Shown piece by piece: positions 60,832 through 64,000 of a stretch of 64,000 bases of DNA. The position numbers were made by a program, and so were the translations under genes. Source of the DNA: a bacterium 210917-DFI.7.65 (GTDB lineage: Bacteria; Bacillota; Clostridia; Oscillospirales; Oscillospiraceae); the NCBI GenBank assembly GCA_020555865.1, contig JAJCJJ010000003.1, positions 229,003 through 293,002 on the forward strand. The letters run 5' to 3'. The number at the start of each line of letters is the position of its first letter. The stretch's first letter is position 1. The notes beneath the pieces were generated by a model, which worked only from the letters and a program-made list of their open reading frames with translations, was not told the DNA's origin and did no database searches.

Positions 60832-61899
60832 TCAGTATTCCTCCTGTGCGCAGATCCATCCGCCGCCGAGCACAGTGTCTCCGTCGTAGAACACCGCGCT
60901 CTGGCCCGCGGTCAGCGCCCGCTGGGGCGTGTCGAACACCACTTCCGTCCGGCCGCCGGGCAGAGGCGAGACCGTGGCGGCGGCCTCTGTTTGGGAATAG
61001 CGGGTCTTTGCGGTGCAGCGCACCGGCTCTGCCAGATCCTCAAAGGCGATCCAGTTGCACTGTTCGATCACAGTGCGGCCGGAATAAAGATGCTCCTCGG
61101 GGCCGAGAACTACGGTGTTGGTTTTCGCGTCCTTGCGCAGGACATAGAGCGGATATGCGCTGCCGCCCACGCCCAGCCCTTTGCGCTGGCCGGTGGTATA
61201 GCAGGGCAGGCCGCGGTGGCGGCCCAGCACGCGGCCCGCTTCGTCCACGAAGTCGCCGGGCGTCAGGGCAACGCCCTGGCGGCGCAGGAAGGCGACGTAA
61301 TCCCCGTCCGGGATAAAGCAGATGTCCTGGCTGTCTTTTTTCTGCGCCACGCGCAGGCCCGCTTCTGCGGCCAGGGCGCGGATTGCGTCCTTGCTGTCGA
61401 TCTCGCCCAGGGGCATTTGCGTGCGTGCCAGCTGAGCCTGGGTCAGGCGGTAGAGCACATAACTCTGGTCTTTTTGCAGATTTTTCCCTTTTTTCAAAAG
61501 ATACCGGCCCCGCGCGCCGTCGAATTCCACCCGGGCGTAATGTCCGGTGGCGATCTGGGCGCACCCCAGGGCATCCGCTGCGGAAAGCATTTGGGCAAAT
61601 TTTACGCGGCGGTTGCAGACGATGCAGGGGTTGGGCGTCCGCCCGGCGCGGTAGCTTTCGGCAAAATCTGCCATAACCTGCGCGGAAAAAGCAGCGCGGC
61701 CGTCGTGCACAGAAAAGGGAATGCCGAGATGCTCCGCCACAGCGCGGGCGTCGGCGGCGCTGCCGGCGCTGCCGGCGCCGCCGGAGCACAGCTCCAGCAT
61801 CAGTCCCTGTACTTCCCAGCCCTGCCGCTGCAGCAGCAGGGCGCACACGCTGGAGTCCACGCCGCCGCTCATGCCTACCAAAACTCGATGGTTTTTCAT
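60832..61899 (-). CDS. mnmA: tRNA 2-thiouridylase MnmA
   Basis: 355 residues from ATG 61899. PP-loop SGGVDSS near residue 11, first catalytic cysteine in NPCIVCNRRVKF, second in KDSQDICFIPDGDY, and the C-terminal beta barrel with TTGQRKGLGVGG. It thiolates U34 of tRNA-Lys, -Glu and -Gln. Complementary to MnmG (gene at 44622), which modifies the same base. A perfect 18-bp palindrome lies 44 bases upstream of the start. Confidence 0.96.
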   Translation of the reverse strand: MKNHRVLVGMSGGVDSSVCALLLQRQGWEVQGLMLELCSGGAGSAGSAADARAVAEHLGIPFSVHDGRAAFSAQVMADFAESYRAGRTPNPCIVCNRRVKFAQMLSAADALGCAQIATGHYARVEFDGARGRYLLKKGKNLQKDQSYVLYRLTQAQLARTQMPLGEIDSKDAIRALAAEAGLRVAQKKDSQDICFIPDGDYVAFLRRQGVALTPGDFVDEAGRVLGRHRGLPCYTTGQRKGLGVGGSAYPLYVLRKDAKTNTVVLGPEEHLYSGRTVIEQCNWIAFEDLAEPVRCTAKTRYSQTEAAATVSPLPGGRTEVVFDTPQRALTAGQSAVFYDGDTVLGGGWICAQEEY

Positions 61900-61942
61900 G
61901 CTCCCGCATCCTTCCCAATGCGCCTCCGGCGCAAGCAATTCC

Positions 61943-61960
61943 AAAAGTGCGCGCACTTTT
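61943..61960. promoter_or_regulatory. Perfect 18-bp palindrome between divergent genes
   Basis: AAAAGTGCGCGCACTTTT at 61943-61960, between mnmA (leftward) and the kinase gene (rightward). It could be an operator or a small hairpin in the mnmA leader. A TATAAT-type box (61975-61970 leftward) lies next to it. Confidence 0.5.
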
Positions 61961-61993
61961 CTGCAAAAAATTATAACATACCTGCGCGGTTTA

Positions 61994-62002
61994 TGGTATA
62001 AT
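61994..62002 (+). promoter_or_regulatory. Extended -10 promoter of the kinase-like gene
   Basis: TGGTATAAT with perfect TATAAT at 61997-62002, 38 bases before the start codon; no clear -35. Confidence 0.65.
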
Positions 62003-62039
62003 CATTTTGCAGATATCCATGCAATGGAGGGAGTAAGAT

Positions 62040-62669
62040 ATGAGTAAAAAGATCATTACCATTGGCCGTACCTATGGCAGCGGGGGACGCCTGATCGGCC
62101 GCGAGGTGGCCAATAAGCTGGGCTATGCGTTCTATGATAAGGAGCTGATTGAGCTGGCCGCCAAAGAGTGCGGTTTTTCCCCTGATTTTATCAAGGCCAA
62201 TGAGCAGCGCTCCGCGTTCGGTTTTTTCGCCAATCTGGCCAGCCAGGGCTTTTCCTATTCCAAAGACACCCTGCCGCCGGCGGACATGCTGTTTGTGGCT
62301 CAGTGCAAAGTGATCCAGGATATTGCGGCCAAGGAGGACTGCGTGATTGTAGGACGCTGTGCAGACTACATCCTGCGCGACTTTGAGGAATGCCTGCATG
62401 TGTTTATCCGTTCCACGGAAGAGGACTGCATCCACCGCGTGACCACATATTACGGCGTGGCCAGGGACAAGGCCGCCGAGGAAATCAAGAAGATGGACCG
62501 CCAGCGCGGCGCCCACTGCAAGCGCTACACCGACCGCACCTGGGGGGCGGCGGAGAATTACGACCTGATGCTTAACACTGCCCGTTTCGGCATCGACGGC
62601 TGTGTGGAGCTGATTGCCGAGGCGGCACAGCGGGCGTTCCATCCTTCCCGGGGCGACAGCGTTTATTGA
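62040..62669 (+). CDS. Cytidylate kinase-like protein
   Basis: 209 residues. P-loop variant ITIGRTYGSGGRLIGREVA, VIVGRCADYIL, and the C-terminal RYTDRTWGAAENYDLMLNT match the cytidylate-kinase-like family (AAK_26), related to but distinct from Cmk. Substrate is unproven; some relatives are thought to phosphorylate nucleotides or small molecules. GGAGGGAG precedes the ATG. Confidence 0.92.
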   Translation: MSKKIITIGRTYGSGGRLIGREVANKLGYAFYDKELIELAAKECGFSPDFIKANEQRSAFGFFANLASQGFSYSKDTLPPADMLFVAQCKVIQDIAAKEDCVIVGRCADYILRDFEECLHVFIRSTEEDCIHRVTTYYGVARDKAAEEIKKMDRQRGAHCKRYTDRTWGAAENYDLMLNTARFGIDGCVELIAEAAQRAFHPSRGDSVY

Positions 62670-62730
62670 GCGGCGAAGCCGCCCGCGCCGGGCAAAACGC
62701 CCCGGACCATCGGGCGCAGATGTGACATCG

Positions 62731-62770
62731 GGCAGGCGCGGCGCGGCAAAACCGCGCCGCGCCTGCCTTT
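62731..62770 (+). terminator. Hairpin after the kinase-like gene
   Basis: Perfect 16-bp stem GGCAGGCGCGGCGCGG with loop CAAAA, followed by only three T's. Confidence 0.7.
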
Positions 62771-62816
62771 GCGCCGACGGGAGAAGTTTGGGGACGGAAA
62801 CTGTGCAGAATGTGCA

Positions 62817-62845
62817 TTGACAGGGCGGCGAAGAGGCCCTATAAT
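62817..62845 (+). promoter_or_regulatory. Perfect consensus sigma-A promoter
   Basis: TTGACA (62817-62822), 17-bp spacer, TATAAT (62840-62845), all twelve consensus bases. It drives the coiled-coil gene at 62901. Confidence 0.92.
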
Positions 62846-62900
62846 TTTGTCCATACCAAAGAGAGACCGCGGCCGGCGCGCCGCAGGGAGGTGCGAAGCA

Positions 62901-63212
62901 ATGAGCAACGAAGAGAAGATCCTTTCCATGCTGAGCGAAATGCGCGGCGACATTCAGGAAATCAAAAGCGACGTAGCAGGCCTTAAAACGGAAGTGGCAG
63001 AGCTGAAAGCAGACGTGGCGATGCTCAAGACGGACATGGCGGATATGAAGGTCCGGGTGAAACGGCTGGAAGGGGACATGGCGCAGATGCGCAGCGACAT
63101 GGACGAACTGCGGGAAGCACAGGAAGAAACGCGGGACGGCGTGAACGTTTTGCTCGAATGGGCCGAGGCGTGCGGGAACGTCATCAAATTCCCCCTGCCG
63201 CGGATCAAGTGA
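62901..63212 (+). CDS. Coiled-coil protein of unknown function
   Basis: 103 residues from ATG 62901 behind GGGAGGTG; an upstream extension to 62769 crosses the promoter and is rejected. Residues 8-85 form a heptad coiled coil (IKSDVAGLKTEVAELKADVAMLKTDMADMK...), with seven-residue units of K/L-D-V/M. A C-terminal VLLEWAEACGNVIKFPLP is non-coiled. No signal peptide. The perfect promoter implies high expression. Homologous-looking short coiled-coil proteins are common in gut clostridia without assigned role. Confidence 0.8.
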   Translation: MSNEEKILSMLSEMRGDIQEIKSDVAGLKTEVAELKADVAMLKTDMADMKVRVKRLEGDMAQMRSDMDELREAQEETRDGVNVLLEWAEACGNVIKFPLPRIK

Positions 63213-63227
63213 ACTGCATAGATGAGC

Positions 63228-63253
63228 CGCCCGGCGTCTGCCGGGCGTTTTTT
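63228..63253 (+). terminator. Terminator of the coiled-coil gene
   Basis: CGCCCGGC-GTCT-GCCGGGCG followed by six T's. A second hairpin, GCCGCTTTTTT / AAAAAAGCGGC, follows directly at 63254-63278. Confidence 0.92.
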
Positions 63254-63278
63254 GCCGCTTTTTTTGAAAAAAAGCGGC

Positions 63279-63616
63279 TTTGTTGCACCCGAACATACAA
63301 CTTTCGGCACTGCGCGCGCTGAGGGTGAGGCCCTGCCGCTGCGGTATACAGCAGGGCCGGGACAAATGTCCCCTTAGGTTCTCTCCTTTTTTGACGCCCC
63401 GGAAGCGGGGCATGCCCGGAGGCCTGGGTGCGTGCCCAGGCCCTCGGGCGGCAGACCGGCGCGGGTATGGACCGCTGCTGCCGGCGGATGAATGGAACAA
63501 CACGCATCCAGCACACAGCGGCGGGCGGACACAGCTGCCGGACGGATACATATATTAATAAAAAGGATACAGAATCCGAGCGTGAGAACCGGACCTGGGG
63601 TGAAGGGAGAAGTGTA
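63279..63616. other. Intergenic region with GC-rich hairpins
   Basis: Between the coiled-coil terminator and the upstream repeats of the final gene. Hairpins GCCCCG-gaag-CGGGGC (63396-63411) and GCCCG..GGCCTGGG-tgcgtg-CCCAGGCC..CGGGC (63414-63449) are strong but have no T runs. The frames here look non-coding. Confidence 0.45.
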
Positions 63617-63688
63617 TTACGGTGTATGTTACGGTTGTGTTACAAGTGGGGAAAACCCATTGACGAAAAAAAGGGTCAGTGATAAAGT
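63617..63688 (+). promoter_or_regulatory. Promoter with upstream direct repeats
   Basis: TTGACG (63660-63665), 17-bp spacer, TAAAGT (63683-63688). Upstream, TTAC ends three similar units (TATTAC, ATGTTAC, GTGTTAC) at 63617, 63629 and 63640, spaced 12 and 11 bases, the helical spacing of OmpR/PhoP-family response regulators. The start would fall near 63695. Confidence 0.5.
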
Positions 63689-63695
63689 AGCATCA

Positions 63696-63788
63696 CAAGA
63701 TGACGAGGAACAGAGCCGACCCAGCACAGATACGGGAACGGCTAGCCACGGTATGTGTTCTGGAAACGCCGAGGGCCTCTGCATCTTG
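63696..63788 (+). ncRNA. Compact structured leader RNA, unidentified
   Basis: Arms CAAGATG-ac-GAGG (63696-63708) and CCTC-tg-CATCTTG (63776-63788) pair to form an 11-bp stem with a 2x2 internal loop, starting exactly at the predicted transcription start. The 67 bases inside include AGCACAGATAC / GTATGTGTTCT (partly complementary), a GGCTAGCC palindrome and unpaired purine-rich runs. It resembles a riboswitch aptamer in size and layout. I could not match it to c-di-GMP, c-di-AMP or other classes I know. Confidence 0.5.
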
Positions 63789-63875
63789 AAAAAAATGTTT
63801 TGCTTCATAAGGGGAGCTATGCGGTATTTATAAGTCGGTGTTTTGGAGGAAAAACGGGTTATTTGTGCTGAATTG

Positions 63876-63900
63876 GATCACTTTTTGGAGCAAAAAGATC
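63876..63900 (+). promoter_or_regulatory. Hairpin next to the ribosome-binding site of the last gene
   Basis: GATC-ac-TTTTT-ggagc-AAAAA-GATC, immediately upstream of AAAAAAGGAGGA. It could act as an expression platform or stability element. Confidence 0.4.
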
Positions 63901-63922
63901 AAAAAAGGAGGACTACCGAACC

Positions 63923-64000
63923 ATGAAGAATCTGAAAAAGGTTCTGTCCCTGGTGCTGGCGCTGGCCATGGCATTGAGCCTGATGACCGCCGCTTTCGCC
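63923..64000 (+). CDS. Secreted protein (partial, only signal peptide in window)
   Basis: ATG 63923 behind AAAAGGAGGA. The 26 visible residues are a signal peptide (MKNLKKVLSLVLALAMALS, then AxA-type end FA), of the type common on surface-layer-homology and other envelope proteins of clostridia. The mature protein lies outside the window. A long leader (from about 63695) with structured RNA precedes it. Confidence 0.75.
   Translation, partial: MKNLKKVLSLVLALAMALSLMTAAFA

Noticed and set aside
63696..63788. c-di-GMP or c-di-AMP riboswitch assignment
   Set aside because: Neither the GEMM core elements nor the ydaO conserved segments can be found; left unnamed.

Overview
The window is chromosomal DNA of a GC-moderate (roughly 55-58%) Firmicute of class Clostridia. 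The evidence is the strong AGGAGG ribosome-binding sites, sigma-A promoters, CxxC-type S14, a LexA of Firmicute type, single-chain clostridial PurL, SMR and MerR genes, and many intrinsic terminators. A gut Oscillospiraceae/Butyricicoccaceae-like anaerobe would fit (thiolase with a Rex-like site, iron alcohol dehydrogenase), but the species cannot be fixed from this sequence.

Layout. 1-280 is the start of a leftward PepSY protein. 652-16812 is one complete S10-spc-alpha cluster (rpsJ to rplQ, with secY, adk, map, infA), with a perfect promoter, a long leader and a perfect terminator. Three non-coding stretches inside it (687-971, 7871-8077, 13301-13424) carry strong hairpins. 16860-19320 is accessory: an unrecognised gene, an XRE regulator, a ribbon-helix-helix protein, a type I toxin-antitoxin locus with a decayed second copy, and a GNAT gene behind a consensus promoter and a terminator-type leader. 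19485-25859 holds two metallo-beta-lactamase-fold genes, an Eis-like acetyltransferase, a NodB deacetylase, secG, a D,D-carboxypeptidase and lexA. 25946-27823 is a MerR regulator controlling a pair of SMR pumps through a 19-bp-spacer promoter.

29148-38179 is leftward: purL, an orphan peptide-binding lipoprotein, a yfiH-type gene and secA. 38726 is a thiolase. 40010-44056 is a single reading frame fusing carbamoyl-phosphate synthase large subunit to diaminopimelate epimerase. mnmG, a phosphoesterase and degV follow leftward. At 48447-48728 sits a tiny transcription unit: inverted repeat, hairpin, 26-codon ORF, terminator. A divergent MerR and iron alcohol dehydrogenase pair comes next.

50732-54847 is the most unusual locus: three genes overlapping by 4 bp. 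The first fuses a BlaI-like DNA-binding domain to the last membrane segment and extracellular sensor of a BlaR1-like protein, without the protease. The second is BlaI itself. The third is the full M56 protease-sensor, ending in a Big_2-type domain. An inverted repeat brackets the promoter. 55502 is a transaldolase. 56301-59258 is an ECF sigma/DUF4367 pair whose promoter is duplicated 1.45 kb downstream in front of a small ORF and three small membrane-protein genes. 59774-61899 is leftward mnmA-crcB-HD. The end holds a cytidylate-kinase-like gene, a coiled-coil protein and, after 700 non-coding bases with a compact structured RNA starting at a predicted transcription start, the beginning of a secreted protein. 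No tRNA, rRNA, insertion sequence, CRISPR array or phage gene was seen.
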